Counted from the stretch's first letter, positions 15,652 through 25,150 are shown. The stretch is DNA of 61,491 nucleotides from an uncultured Fretibacterium sp. (GCF_963548695.1 NZ_CAUUWA010000006.1:1-61491); one strand, 5' to 3'. The notes: a model not told the origin generated them from the letters alone. Made by a program: numbers and translations.

Positions 15652-16776
15652 GTGAGAATTTCCGGGGGCCTCTCCCCGCTGGGCCTGCACATCCTGGACC
15701 GCCTCGTCTTGAAGGCGGTCGCCGGTCCTTTCGTGTTCGGGGTGCTGATCTTCACCCTGATCTTCGTGGCGGGCGACCTGCTCTTCCAGGCGGCGAGACT
15801 GATCATAGAACAGGGCGTTTCCCTGGGGGTCGTGACGCGCCTCTTCCTCTACCGCCTGCCGGAGGTCGTCGCCATGACCTTCCCCATGTCCTCGCTGCTG
15901 AGCGCACTCCTGGGGATGACCGGCCTGGCCGCGGGCAGCGAGCTGATCGCCCTGAAGTCCCTGGGCATCCCGTTCTCGCGCGTGCTCCGGCCCATCGTCG
16001 TCGCGTCGCTCCTCGTCTCGTTGGGGACCCTGGCCTTCAACGAGACCGTGGTGCCCTTCACATCCCTCGCCGCGGACCGGCTGCTCAAGTACGAGGTGAT
16101 GAAGAACCAGGCATCCGCGCTCCAGGAGAAGGTCTTCCTGCGCGACGAGAGCGGCGGGGAGCTCCGGCGGGTTCTCTACGTCAACCAGATGGACACGAGG
16201 AAGGGGATCCTGAAGGACGTCATGGTGCACGAGTTCGAGGGCGGACGCCTGGTGCGCACCTCCGTGGCGCAGCAGGGGGTCTGGAAGGACGGGCAGTGGT
16301 GGATCGAGGACGGCCGCGTCTACGACGTCAACAGCCGGGGCGACATCAACCTGCTCTTCCGCTTCGAGCGGCAGCGGCTCGCGCTGAACCTCTCGCCCGA
16401 GCAGATCCAGCGCAGCACGAGGCGCCCGGTGGACATGAGCGCCCACGAGCTGTGGGCCTACATCCGCCAGGCCAGCATGATCGGGTCGGACCTCTCGAAG
16501 CTCTGGGTGATGTTTCACCTGAAGCTGGCCGTTCCCTGGGCCTGCGTCATCATGGCGGTCCTGGGCGCGGGGTTCGGCGCGTCGCGCCAGGGCCGGTCCG
16601 GCTCGGGGATGGGATTCGGCATCAGCGTCGTCATCGTCTTCGCCTATTACGTCGTGATGTCGATGTGCCGCGCCCTCGGCGAGGCCGGGGCGATCTGGCC
16701 CTCGCTGGCCGCGTGGGCCCCCAACCTGGTGTTCATGATCGTGGCGGTCTTCTTCGCGCGCCGGGTGGACCGATGA
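15652..16776 (+). CDS. LptF/LptG family permease
   Basis: LptF and LptG form the membrane part of the LptB2FG transporter that extracts lipopolysaccharide from the inner membrane. The 374-residue protein has the family layout: three N-terminal membrane helices (GPFVFGVLIFTLIFVAGDLL; MTFPMSSLLSALLGMTGL; VASLLVSLGTLAF), a periplasmic beta-jellyroll domain (about 135-260), and three C-terminal helices. The GTG start at 15652 follows CGGAGG. Only one such permease is in the window; its partner must be elsewhere if the complex is a heterodimer. The stop overlaps lpxI. Confidence 0.88.
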   Translation: MRISGGLSPLGLHILDRLVLKAVAGPFVFGVLIFTLIFVAGDLLFQAARLIIEQGVSLGVVTRLFLYRLPEVVAMTFPMSSLLSALLGMTGLAAGSELIALKSLGIPFSRVLRPIVVASLLVSLGTLAFNETVVPFTSLAADRLLKYEVMKNQASALQEKVFLRDESGGELRRVLYVNQMDTRKGILKDVMVHEFEGGRLVRTSVAQQGVWKDGQWWIEDGRVYDVNSRGDINLLFRFERQRLALNLSPEQIQRSTRRPVDMSAHELWAYIRQASMIGSDLSKLWVMFHLKLAVPWACVIMAVLGAGFGASRQGRSGSGMGFGISVVIVFAYYVVMSMCRALGEAGAIWPSLAAWAPNLVFMIVAVFFARRVDR

Positions 16777-17597
16777 GCGCACCGGAGGGCCGGATCGTCC
16801 TGATCGCCGGGGAGGGCGCGCTGCCCGTGGAGATCGCGAGGCGCCTCCACGAGCGGGGGACCCCTCCCGTCGTCGTCACCCTGAGGGGCGACGACGGGGC
16901 GCTCGCCCCATGGTCCGAGGCCGTGGTCCATCTCCGGTTCCCGAGTCTGGGGCGCGTCGTCCGCGAGGCGCGGCGCCGCGGCTCAGAGCGCCTCATCATG
17001 GCCGGGCACATCGCCAAGAGGACGATTTACCTCCTGCCCGCCCTCTTCGACCCCCTCACCCGCTCGGTGCTCTCCGCCACGCCGCGGGACGACCATGCGC
17101 TTCTGGGGTCGATCGTAGAGGCGTTCGAGCGGGAGGGCATCGCCGTCCTCCCCTACTGGCAGATCCTGCCGGAGTTCCTGGCGCCGGAGGGGCGGCTGGG
17201 CTCCCGCGCCCCGACCGAGGCCGAGCTGCAGGACGTCCGATACGGGGCGGAGGTCCTGAGCGTCACGCTGCCCTGTTCCTTCGGCCAGGCGATCGTGGTG
17301 GCGGACCGAGCCGTCGTGGCCATCGAGGCGATGGAGGGGACGGACGCGATGATCGGGCGCTGCGGCGCGCTGTCGGGCCGGGGCGTCGTCGTCAAGATGA
17401 TGCGGTCCGACCAGGACCTGCGCTACGACCTGCCGACCGTCGGGCCCGGGACCATCGAGTCCATGAGGCGCGCGGGGCTGACCTGCCTGGCCGTCGAGGC
17501 GGGGCGGACCCTGGTCCTGGAGCCGGATCGGACGCTCGAAAGCGCCGACGCCTGCGGGATCGCCGTCTGGGGGATGCGGTCGTGTCCCTCTTCGTGA
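16773..17597 (+). CDS. lpxI: UDP-2,3-diacylglucosamine pyrophosphatase LpxI
   Basis: LpxI hydrolyses UDP-2,3-diacylglucosamine to lipid X, the step done by LpxH in enterobacteria. The 274-residue protein shows the N-terminal IAGEGALPVEIAR, GHIAKRTI near residues 74-81, and the signature QDLRYDLPTVGPGTIE near 210-225. The start overlaps the lptF stop by 4 bases, and lpxB begins inside its last codons. LpxI provides one of the two substrates condensed by the LpxB encoded next. Confidence 0.93.
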   Translation: MSAPEGRIVLIAGEGALPVEIARRLHERGTPPVVVTLRGDDGALAPWSEAVVHLRFPSLGRVVREARRRGSERLIMAGHIAKRTIYLLPALFDPLTRSVLSATPRDDHALLGSIVEAFEREGIAVLPYWQILPEFLAPEGRLGSRAPTEAELQDVRYGAEVLSVTLPCSFGQAIVVADRAVVAIEAMEGTDAMIGRCGALSGRGVVVKMMRSDQDLRYDLPTVGPGTIESMRRAGLTCLAVEAGRTLVLEPDRTLESADACGIAVWGMRSCPSS

Positions 17598-18718
17598 GCT
17601 GCGGAGAGGTCAGCGGGGACCTCTACGCAGCCGGGCTCGTCCGGGCGCTGCTGAGGCGAAGGTCGGCCCTGAGGGGCCGGATATGGGGCATGATGGGGCC
17701 GCGGACCGAGGAGGCCTGCGGGGAGTTCGCGCCGGACCTTCCCCGCTGGAGCTACGAGGAGCTCAAGCTGATGGGCATCACGGAGGTGTTGCCCGCGATC
17801 CCGCGCCTCCTCCAGCTGCGACGCACGATGGTCCGGGCCATCCTGGAGCGGAGGCCGGAGGCCGTCGTGGTGGTCGACAGCCCGGACTTTCACCTGGGCC
17901 TGGTATCGAGGCTACGGTGCGCGGGCTACGGGGGAAAAACCGTCTACCTGGCGACCCCGACCGTCTGGGCCTGGCGCAGCGGGCGCGTCCGGGCCCTGCG
18001 CCGGGACTTTGACCTGTGCCTGCCGCTCTTCTCCTTCGAGCACCGCTACCTGGCCGAGCGGGGCGTGAACTCCCGCTGGGCGGTCCACCCGCTGGTCGAG
18101 GGGCTGAAGGGCTGCCGTGCGCCCGAGGCGCTTCGGCGCCGCACCGGGCGCGCGCGCGTCATCGCGCTCATGCCGGGGAGCCGGCGGTACGACATCCGCT
18201 ACCACCTGGAACGGCTGATGGGCGCGGCCCGGATCCTGAGGGACGATGGACGGCTTCCGATCTTCTCCATCGCGCCGGGCCTCTCGCCCGCCCTCGCCGC
18301 GGAGCTCCGGGAACGCCTCGAGGGGTTCGAGACGTGGGACGGAGAGGGCCGGGAGCTGATGGAAGCCGCGGAGGCCGTCGCGGGGGTCAGCGGGACGGTC
18401 GCGGTGGAGGCGATGCTGCTGCGCCGTTACATGGTGGTGATCTACAACGGCAACGCGGTCTCCTGGGCCATAGCGCGCGCGCTGGTACGGATCCCCTACA
18501 TCTCGATCCCGAACTATCTGGCCGGTCCGCCCGGCACGCCGCTCTACCCGGAGCTGCTCCGGGGCGACGCGCGGCCCGAACGGATCGTCCAGGAGCTGTA
18601 CCGCTATACCGACGACCCCGCCGTTCGCTCCGAGGCCGACCGCCGCATGGAGGAGGGCCGGGACGCCATGGGCGTCGGGAACGCCGCCGGGTTCTGGGCG
18701 GAGGCTATTTTACCGTAA
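17582..18718 (+). CDS. lpxB: lipid-A-disaccharide synthase
   Basis: LpxB is a membrane-associated GT-B glycosyltransferase that joins lipid X to UDP-diacylglucosamine. The 378-residue product begins VSLFVSCGEVSGD, the usual LpxB N-terminus, and has VDSPDFHLGL near residue 100, the TPTVWAWRSGRV signature near 123-134, LMPGSRRYDI near 198, and VSGTVAVEAM near 272. I take the GTG at 17582 because it starts exactly at the family motif; it overlaps lpxI by 16 bases. Two further LpxB-like domains follow downstream. Confidence 0.94.
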   Translation: MSLFVSCGEVSGDLYAAGLVRALLRRRSALRGRIWGMMGPRTEEACGEFAPDLPRWSYEELKLMGITEVLPAIPRLLQLRRTMVRAILERRPEAVVVVDSPDFHLGLVSRLRCAGYGGKTVYLATPTVWAWRSGRVRALRRDFDLCLPLFSFEHRYLAERGVNSRWAVHPLVEGLKGCRAPEALRRRTGRARVIALMPGSRRYDIRYHLERLMGAARILRDDGRLPIFSIAPGLSPALAAELRERLEGFETWDGEGRELMEAAEAVAGVSGTVAVEAMLLRRYMVVIYNGNAVSWAIARALVRIPYISIPNYLAGPPGTPLYPELLRGDARPERIVQELYRYTDDPAVRSEADRRMEEGRDAMGVGNAAGFWAEAILP

Positions 18719-18788
18719 ATCGGCATTGTCCCGACGCCCGGCAGGGAGCGGGACGAGGAGGAGCGCGAGGGGGAGCGGTGATGCGAAC

Positions 18789-19916
18789 ATGAGGGTCTCC
18801 ATACTGACGAACGGACCCGGAGAGCTGTGGGACTGGGCGAGGCCGATGGCGACGGAGCTGCGCCTGCGGGGGCACTCCGTCTCCCTGTGGCTCCTGCCCT
18901 GCCCCTTCGCGTCGGGCCGGGAGCGCGAGGTCGCCTCGCTGTTGGGGGTCGACAAGCTCGAGGGCCCGAGCGGCGTTGCGCGGACCTGGCGGGGGCTCGG
19001 GGCCGAACGGACGGACTACGTCCTGCAGCTGGGGGGGGACCTGATGTTCGGGACCCACCTCGCGCACGCCGCCAAGGCGCCCCTGTTCGTCTACACCTAC
19101 GGTGCCAAAAAGGGCCTGGACCGGGCGCAGGCGGTCTTCACGGCCTGCCCGGCGATGGCCTCGGGCATCTCCGGCAAGTCCGGGGCACGCTCCATCGGGG
19201 ATCTCGTCCGGGACGCCCTGGAGATGGACGTGCACAGCCCCTCCGCCGCGTCCTGGGACTGGCCGGACGAGCCCGACTCGCCCCGGCTCCTGCTGCTCCC
19301 GGGGAGTCGGCCTGCCATCCGTCGGGTGGCCTTGGACTGGCTGACCGCCGTCGTCGCCGCGCTCCGTTCCGAGTTTCCAAGGCTGCGGGTTCGGACGCTT
19401 TTCTCGCCGTTCATGCTGGACTCCGAACTCGAGGAATGGCGCGACGCGGGGCTCGAGCCCGTCCGGGCCGGGGCGGGCATCGCGATGCGGGGCGCGGACT
19501 ACGCCCTGACTCAGCCGGGGACGAACACTCTGGAGATGATGCACTGCGGGCTGCCCGGTCTGACGGCTGCGCCACACGCCTTTCTGGAGCACATCCCCGT
19601 CGCCGGGCTGCGCGGGTTCGCCACATCCCTGCCATTCGTGGGCAGGAGGATACGCCGCGCGGCGGTCGAGCGCATCCTGGCGCGCCACAACGGCTTCATC
19701 TCCCTGCCGAACCGCATCGCGAACCGCTCCATCGTGGACGAGCTGTACGGGGACGTCACCCCGCAGACGCTCGCCCTGCGGATCGCCTCCGCGCTGCGAG
19801 ACCCGGAGGGGCTCGGCCGAACGCGTGCGGCGCTCCTGGAGCTCTCAGGAGAGGGCGGAGCCGCCGCGCGGCTGTGCGACGCCCTGGAAGCGCAGGGACG
19901 CCGCGTTCCCCGGTGA
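18789..19916 (+). CDS. LpxB-like glycosyltransferase of unknown specificity
   Basis: The 375-residue protein begins LTNGPGELWDWARP and shows a GT-B-like layout: an N-terminal Rossmann half with PCPFASGRE, then LLPGSRPAIRR near residue 175 and YALTQPGTNTLEMMHCGLPGL near 237-257, which corresponds to the donor-binding half of LpxB-type enzymes. It is related to, but distinct from, the adjacent LpxB. The substrate is unknown; a lipid A, core sugar or other envelope glycan is inferred from context. The start at 18789 fits the family N-terminus; an upstream ATG at 18726 would add low-complexity residues. Confidence 0.75.
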   Translation: MRVSILTNGPGELWDWARPMATELRLRGHSVSLWLLPCPFASGREREVASLLGVDKLEGPSGVARTWRGLGAERTDYVLQLGGDLMFGTHLAHAAKAPLFVYTYGAKKGLDRAQAVFTACPAMASGISGKSGARSIGDLVRDALEMDVHSPSAASWDWPDEPDSPRLLLLPGSRPAIRRVALDWLTAVVAALRSEFPRLRVRTLFSPFMLDSELEEWRDAGLEPVRAGAGIAMRGADYALTQPGTNTLEMMHCGLPGLTAAPHAFLEHIPVAGLRGFATSLPFVGRRIRRAAVERILARHNGFISLPNRIANRSIVDELYGDVTPQTLALRIASALRDPEGLGRTRAALLELSGEGGAAARLCDALEAQGRRVPR

Positions 19917-20002
19917 GCCGGCGCGCCGTGACCGCGGGGGTCGTCGTCATCGACGCGGAGAAGCGCCGGGCAGTGTAGCTCCCATCCCCCGGTCGGTGGC
20001 TT

Positions 20003-20017
20003 GGGGGCGGAGCCCCC
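20003..20017. repeat. GC-rich palindrome (GGGGGC/GCCCCC)
   Basis: Six-base arms around GGA in the 132-base gap before the ABC exporter. The same core recurs at 27435-27449 and in the palindrome block at the 5' end of gspK, so this looks like a dispersed intergenic repeat. Confidence 0.6.
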
Positions 20018-20048
20018 GGGTCCCGCATATTTTTCAAGGAGGTAATCC

Positions 20049-21833
20049 ATGCCGGCACAGAACCCCGGCGCCGCGCGTCGGCTGGCCGCCTACGCCGCTC
20101 CCTACCGGTACCGCCTCGCGGGAGCGGTGTTTTTCATGCTCGCTTCCTCGGGGCTCAACATCCTTCCCCCCTGGCTCTTCAAGAGCGTGGTCGACGACGT
20201 CCTGATCTCCAAGAATCTGTTCGCCCTGAACCTGATCTGCGTCTCCGTCATCCTGATCTTCGTCCTCAAGGCCATGACGCTCTACGGGCGGGAATACCTG
20301 ATGAACGACGTCGGGCAGCGCGTCGTGATGGATATCCGGATCGTGCTCTACGACCACATGCAGCGCATGTCGCTGCGCACGCTGCACGCCTCACGGGTCG
20401 GCGAGCTGATGAGCCGCATCACCGGCGACGTAGCGACGCTCCAGAACCTCGTCACCAACACCTTCGTCGAGCTGGTCTTCAACGCCGTCACCTTCGTCGG
20501 GATGTTCCTCTTCATCCTCTTCATCAACTGGCGGCTCACCCTGCTGATCATCGTCGTGCTGCCCGTGGTCGCGTGGCTTCTGGTCTTTGCGGGCCGCCGG
20601 CTCCGCAGGGCCGGGCACCGCGTTCAGGAACGGCTGGCGGACCTGACCGCCGTCGCCGCCGAGGCGTTCTCGGCCATCCGTATCGTGCGCGCCTTCGCGA
20701 CCGAGGAGCAGGAGCTCGAACGGTTCCGGCGCGGCAACGTCGAGAACTTCGAGGCGCTGCTCCGCGCCGTGCGCATCCAGGCGTCGCTCTCCGGCGTGAT
20801 CGAGGTGTTCCTGATCTGCGCGCTCGCCATCGTCTTCTGGTTCGGGGGCCGGAGCGTGATCGGCGGAGCGCTGTCGCCCGGCGAGCTGATCGCCTTCATC
20901 GGCTACATCGCCTTCATGGTCCAGCCCATCCGCACCGTGATGAGCCGCATGGGGTCCCTCCAGACCGGGCTTGCCGCGACGGAGCGCATCTTCGCGATGC
21001 TGAACACCCCCACGGAATCGACGGACCGCGCGCGGACCGACCCCGGGCGGCTCCGCGGCGAGGTGGTCTTCGAGGACGTCCGCTTCTCCTACACCGAGGG
21101 GCAGGAGATCCTGAAGGGCATCAGCCTCTCCGTCCGTCCGGGCGAGCGGGTCGCCATCGTCGGACCGACCGGGTCGGGCAAGTCCACCCTGGTCGACCTC
21201 ATCCCCCGCTTCTACGACCCCACGTCGGGCCGCGTGCTGTTAGACGGATACGAGGCGGACACCCTGCTTCTGCCCCACCTGCGGCGTCAAATCGGCATCG
21301 TCCCGCAGGAGTCGGTGCTGATGAAGGGCTCCATCGCCTTCAACATCGCCTACGGGCTCTCCTCTGGGCTCGGACAAGACCCTTTGTCCGACCCTAAGCT
21401 CATGTCGGCGATCCGCAGGGCGGCGCACATCGCCGACATCGACTCGTTCATCGAAGGGCTGCCCGAGGGCTACGCCACGGAGGTCGGCGAGCGGGGCGTG
21501 ACCCTCTCGGGGGGTCAGAGGCAGCGCATCGCCATCGCGCGCGCCGTCGTCCGCGACCCGCGCATCCTGATCCTGGACGAGGCCACCTCCTCGCTGGACC
21601 TGGCCGTGGAGCGCCAGGTCCAGGAGGCGATGAACCGCGCCATGGCGGGGCGGACCTCCTTCGTCATCGCGCACCGTCTCTCGACCGTGAGGACGGCCGA
21701 CCGCATCCTGGTGCTGGAGGGCGGCCGCATCGTCCAGGAGGGCACGCACGAGAGCCTGATCCGGGAGGGCGGGCTCTACTCCCGGCTCCACCGCCTGCAG
21801 TTCGACGAGGCCGACAAGGAAGCCCTGCCATGA
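20049..21833 (+). CDS. msbA: MsbA-like ABC exporter, fused permease-ATPase
   Basis: The 594-residue half-transporter has about six membrane helices (residues 1-310), then a nucleotide-binding domain with Walker A GPTGSGKST near 378, the signature LSGGQRQRIAIARA near 485, Walker B ILILDEATSS near 510 and the H-loop AHRLSTV. MsbA flips core lipid A across the inner membrane. That role is inferred from the position between LpxB-type genes and lpxK; the sequence alone also fits a general lipid or drug exporter. The ATG has a strong AAGGAGGT upstream, and the stop overlaps the lpxK ATG. Confidence 0.83.
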   Translation: MPAQNPGAARRLAAYAAPYRYRLAGAVFFMLASSGLNILPPWLFKSVVDDVLISKNLFALNLICVSVILIFVLKAMTLYGREYLMNDVGQRVVMDIRIVLYDHMQRMSLRTLHASRVGELMSRITGDVATLQNLVTNTFVELVFNAVTFVGMFLFILFINWRLTLLIIVVLPVVAWLLVFAGRRLRRAGHRVQERLADLTAVAAEAFSAIRIVRAFATEEQELERFRRGNVENFEALLRAVRIQASLSGVIEVFLICALAIVFWFGGRSVIGGALSPGELIAFIGYIAFMVQPIRTVMSRMGSLQTGLAATERIFAMLNTPTESTDRARTDPGRLRGEVVFEDVRFSYTEGQEILKGISLSVRPGERVAIVGPTGSGKSTLVDLIPRFYDPTSGRVLLDGYEADTLLLPHLRRQIGIVPQESVLMKGSIAFNIAYGLSSGLGQDPLSDPKLMSAIRRAAHIADIDSFIEGLPEGYATEVGERGVTLSGGQRQRIAIARAVVRDPRILILDEATSSLDLAVERQVQEAMNRAMAGRTSFVIAHRLSTVRTADRILVLEGGRIVQEGTHESLIREGGLYSRLHRLQFDEADKEALP

Positions 21834-24163
21834 CCCGTCTGGGCAGGGCGATCGTCCGCAACTACATGCGCCACGTCCGGGGGGAGCGGTTCTCGCCGCT
21901 CTGGGCGCTCCTGGCGCCAGCGTCCTGGCTGAACCGCATCGTCGTCGCGCTCTGGGACCTCCTGTACCGGCATGGGCTGAGGCGGACGGAGGAGCCGCCC
22001 CTGCCGATCATCAGCGTGGGGAACCTCACCTACGGGGGCACGAACAAGACCCCGTTCGTCGATATGCTGGCCCGCATCATGCGGGACCGCGGAGTGCGGG
22101 TCGGCATCGTCAGCCGCGGATACGGCGGGGGGCGGGCCCCGTCCGGGACGGTCCTGGTCGTCGAGGGGGGAAATGGGGACCGGAGCGCGGCGGGCGACGA
22201 GCCCCTGCTCCTCTCCGGACGGCTGCCCGACGTCCCCATCGCCATCGCGCCAATCCGCATCGACGGGGTCCGCGAGCTGCGCCGGCGCGGCGTCGGGCTC
22301 ACGATCGCCGACGACGCCTTTCAGCACCGCCGGCTGGGCCGGGACGCCGACGTGGTCCTGATCGACGCGACCTGCCCCTTCGGGAACGGGACCCTGATTC
22401 CCTCGGGGATCCTGCGGGAACCCATATCCGCCCTCGAGAGGGCGCACCTGGTCGTCCTGACCAAGGTCGACCAGGCCGATCCGGAGGCATTGGCCGAGCT
22501 CCGAGCGTCGGTGGAGCGCCATGTCCCCACCGAGCGCATCCTCACCTCCAGGCTCCGGGTCGACGGCTGGGCGGAATGGGACGGGGCGCTGCACCCCTGC
22601 GAGTCCCCGGCGCCCGCTACTCCCGTCCTGGCCTTTTCCGCGATCGGGAACCCGGAGAGCTTCGCCCGGTCCCTGAGGGACGAGGGGCTCCGGGTCGTCG
22701 GCGAGCGCCGATTCAAGGATCATCACCGCTACCGGAGCCACGACCTGGAGGAGCTTGCCGCCGAACGGGCCCGGTGCGGCGCGGAGTTCCTGACCTGTAC
22801 CGAGAAGGACCTCTACAACCTCCCCGCCGACTGGCGTCCGCCGGTCCCGCTGCGGGTGCCCCGTGTGACCGCGGTCCTGGACGAGCCGGACCGATTCTTC
22901 TCCCTCCTGGCCGACATGCTGAGGCCGCGCCTCGTCGTGGCCTCAAACGGATACGGGGAGGACGCGATCGGCGTGCTCCTGGCGGAGCGGCTCCGCACGC
23001 GCTTCCCCGCCTCGGAGGTCCTGGCCTTTCCCCTGGTGGGACGCGGGGACGCCTATCGGGCCGCGGACTTTCCCGTGTGCTCCGCGCCGTCCGTCACACC
23101 GTCGGGCGGCGTGGTGAAGTACCGGCTCCGCGACCTGTGGGGAGACATGAGGGCCGGGCTGCTGCGCCACGTCCGAGACCAGCTTCGGGCCTGGGGCGCC
23201 CTGCGGGGCCTCGTGCGCACGCCGCTGTGCGTGGGGGACGTCTACCTGCTCCTCCACACCCTGTGGGGCTGCAGGTCCAGGCCGCTCTTCGTCGCCACCG
23301 CCAAGACCGTCCATCTGAGCGGGCACTGGCGTCTGGAGCGCGCCCTGATCCGGCGCCTCGTCCTCCGAGCCTGGACGCGCGACCCCGAGAGCGCCGCGCA
23401 GCTCAGGAGGTCCGGGGCCGACGCACTCTACGCCGGCAGCCCCATCATGGACCTCCTCGGGGACGCGCCGCCCTGTCCGGCGCCGATGCCCCCCAGACCG
23501 GGGGACATTCCTCTGATCCTGCTGCTGCCGGGAAGCCGCCTTCGAGCCTACGACGACGTCCGGCTCCTGCTGGACGCCGCCGTCCTCCTGAACGCGGCGC
23601 GGCCCTGCGCCTTTCGGATGGTGCTGGCCCCGACCCTTTCGGCATCTCGCCTGATCGCCTCCTGTCCGGGCTGGGCGCCCGAGGGGCCGGGCGGGCCCGA
23701 CGAGGTCCCCGCCCTGAGGCGCGAGGCACTGTGCGTCGCCCTCACCGCCGAGCCCGTGGCGACGGCGGCGGGCGGCGCCACGCTCCTGCTCGGGCTGGGA
23801 GGGACGGCGAACCAGCTCTGCGCGGGGCTGGGCATCCCCGTGGTCTCGATCGACGAGAAGGGCAAGAGGGTTCAGAAGAAACTGTTGGGGGATGCGGAGA
23901 TTCTGGTGAAGGCGACGCCGGAGGCGCTTGCGGACGGTGCGCTGCAGGTGCTCGGGGACCCGGAGCTGTTCGCGAGGATGAGCGCGGCGGGGCGACGGCG
24001 CATGGGCGCGCCCGGAGCTCTGGCCAATGTGGTGGAGTACGCCGCCTCCGCCCTGGGATGGGACGTTCGGGAGGCGCTTTACGAGAGGCTGCGGGGCGCT
24101 GTCGAACCGCGATCTGGAGGCGGGGTCACCTCCGGCGCTCCTGCTCGAAGAGGTAGCCGGTGA
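21830..24163 (+). CDS. lpxK: LpxK (tetraacyldisaccharide 4'-kinase) fused to an LpxB-like glycosyltransferase domain
   Basis: Residues about 1-350 are LpxK, which phosphorylates the 4' position of the lipid A disaccharide: SVGNLTYGGTNKTP (P-loop, where Asn replaces the usual Gly before Lys), VSRGYGG, DDAFQHRRL near residue 165 and LTCTEKDLYNLP near 322. Residues about 362-777 are a second GT-B-like domain starting VVASNGYGEDAIGV, with LLPGSRLRAYDD and LGLGGTANQLCAGLGIPVV, resembling the lipid-A-disaccharide-synthase-related family. At 777 residues it is about twice the usual LpxK length. The 3' end overlaps the convergent gspH-like gene by 38 bases. Confidence 0.87.
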   Translation: MTRLGRAIVRNYMRHVRGERFSPLWALLAPASWLNRIVVALWDLLYRHGLRRTEEPPLPIISVGNLTYGGTNKTPFVDMLARIMRDRGVRVGIVSRGYGGGRAPSGTVLVVEGGNGDRSAAGDEPLLLSGRLPDVPIAIAPIRIDGVRELRRRGVGLTIADDAFQHRRLGRDADVVLIDATCPFGNGTLIPSGILREPISALERAHLVVLTKVDQADPEALAELRASVERHVPTERILTSRLRVDGWAEWDGALHPCESPAPATPVLAFSAIGNPESFARSLRDEGLRVVGERRFKDHHRYRSHDLEELAAERARCGAEFLTCTEKDLYNLPADWRPPVPLRVPRVTAVLDEPDRFFSLLADMLRPRLVVASNGYGEDAIGVLLAERLRTRFPASEVLAFPLVGRGDAYRAADFPVCSAPSVTPSGGVVKYRLRDLWGDMRAGLLRHVRDQLRAWGALRGLVRTPLCVGDVYLLLHTLWGCRSRPLFVATAKTVHLSGHWRLERALIRRLVLRAWTRDPESAAQLRRSGADALYAGSPIMDLLGDAPPCPAPMPPRPGDIPLILLLPGSRLRAYDDVRLLLDAAVLLNAARPCAFRMVLAPTLSASRLIASCPGWAPEGPGGPDEVPALRREALCVALTAEPVATAAGGATLLLGLGGTANQLCAGLGIPVVSIDEKGKRVQKKLLGDAEILVKATPEALADGALQVLGDPELFARMSAAGRRRMGAPGALANVVEYAASALGWDVREALYERLRGAVEPRSGGGVTSGAPARRGSR

Positions 24164-24647
24164 CGGTCAGCAGAAACGTCTCGGCGTCCGAGTCCGGGGC
24201 GCCCGGCTGCGTCCACGAGATGCGGGCGGGCGTGCAGGATCCGTCCGTGTAGAAATACACGATCTCGGGGTCGAGGCGCCAGCCCTCGCCCTCGGGAGGG
24301 TAGGTCAGCCTGACGGGCGACCAGGCGAGCTTCTCCCGACCGGGGACGGCGGGGTCCTCCGCCCTGGCCAGCACCTCGGCGGCGATCCGCCCGCGGCGCA
24401 CGCTGCCGTGTCCGCCGGACTCGACCGGCTCCAGCTTCAGACGGATGGACACCCCGGAGAGCGCATAGTTCGAGGCCTCCTCGACCGTGCGCTGAAGCCG
24501 GACGGCCGGAGGCTCCCTGTAGCGGAAGATGCGCGGGACGACCATCCCGGCCAGCAGGCCGACGATCGCCAGCACGATCATGATCTCGATGAGCGTGAAC
24601 GCCGACCGGCCGTTTTTGATTTTTTGGGTTTTATCGAGGCGTCCCAC
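24126..24647 (-). CDS. gspH: GspH-like type II secretion pseudopilin
   Basis: A 173-residue protein with a type III prepilin leader: basic residues, then SAFTLIEIMIVLAIVGLLAGMVVP, with cleavage before Phe by the prepilin peptidase and Glu at position 5 of the mature protein. The C-terminal region is beta-rich. It is the last gene of the leftward secretion operon after gspG, a position that suggests the minor pseudopilin H. The assignment among H, I and J types is by order and size only. Confidence 0.75.
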   Translation of the reverse strand: MGRLDKTQKIKNGRSAFTLIEIMIVLAIVGLLAGMVVPRIFRYREPPAVRLQRTVEEASNYALSGVSIRLKLEPVESGGHGSVRRGRIAAEVLARAEDPAVPGREKLAWSPVRLTYPPEGEGWRLDPEIVYFYTDGSCTPARISWTQPGAPDSDAETFLLTVTGYLFEQERRR

Positions 24648-24684
24648 GCGCGTCTTTCGTCCCCTCCATACTCCCCAGGCAGAG

Positions 24685-25128
24685 CTAATCGTCGTTGGTG
24701 ATGTCGGCGTTATTCCCCTCCCCGCCCTCCTCGCCGTCCGGGCCCGTGCTGACGATCTGGACCCGGCCGTTCTTGTTGCGGTAGATGTAGGGATTGCCCC
24801 AGGGGTCGTCGGGGACGCTCTTGATGTACCCGCCCTCCTGGTAGCGCTTGGGGACGGGCGAGGTGGTCGGCGCCTTCACCAGCGCGTCGAGCCCCTGCTG
24901 GGTGCTGGGGTAGAAGCCATTGTGCAGCCGATACAGCTCCGCCGCATCCTCGAGGCCCTTGATCTGCGTCCGCGCCGTCGTACGCTTCGCCTCGTCCACC
25001 TGCGAGCCGATCCGGGGGACCACCAGCGCCGCCAGTAGCCCCAGGATCACCACCACCACCATGATCTCGATCAGGGTGAAGCCCGCCCTGCGGGCCATAC
25101 GCCGTATTGTCCTGTGTTTGCCGTTCAT
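24685..25128 (-). CDS. gspG: type II secretion major pseudopilin GspG
   Basis: GspG polymerises into the periplasmic pseudopilus that drives type II secretion. The 147-residue precursor has the leader ARRAGFTLIEIMVVVVILGLL, cleaved before Phe, then the GspG-specific C-terminal half: NGFYPSTQQGLDALV near residues 71-85, YQEGGYIKSVPDDPWGNPY near 97-115 and an acidic calcium-site-like tail. AGGAGG lies before the ATG. The upstream neighbour is the inserted methyltransferase gene, so gspG is separated from gspF by 2.3 kb. Confidence 0.93.
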   Translation of the reverse strand: MNGKHRTIRRMARRAGFTLIEIMVVVVILGLLAALVVPRIGSQVDEAKRTTARTQIKGLEDAAELYRLHNGFYPSTQQGLDALVKAPTTSPVPKRYQEGGYIKSVPDDPWGNPYIYRNKNGRVQIVSTGPDGEEGGEGNNADITNDD

Positions 25129-25150
25129 AAAAAAACCTCCTGGGAATCGC

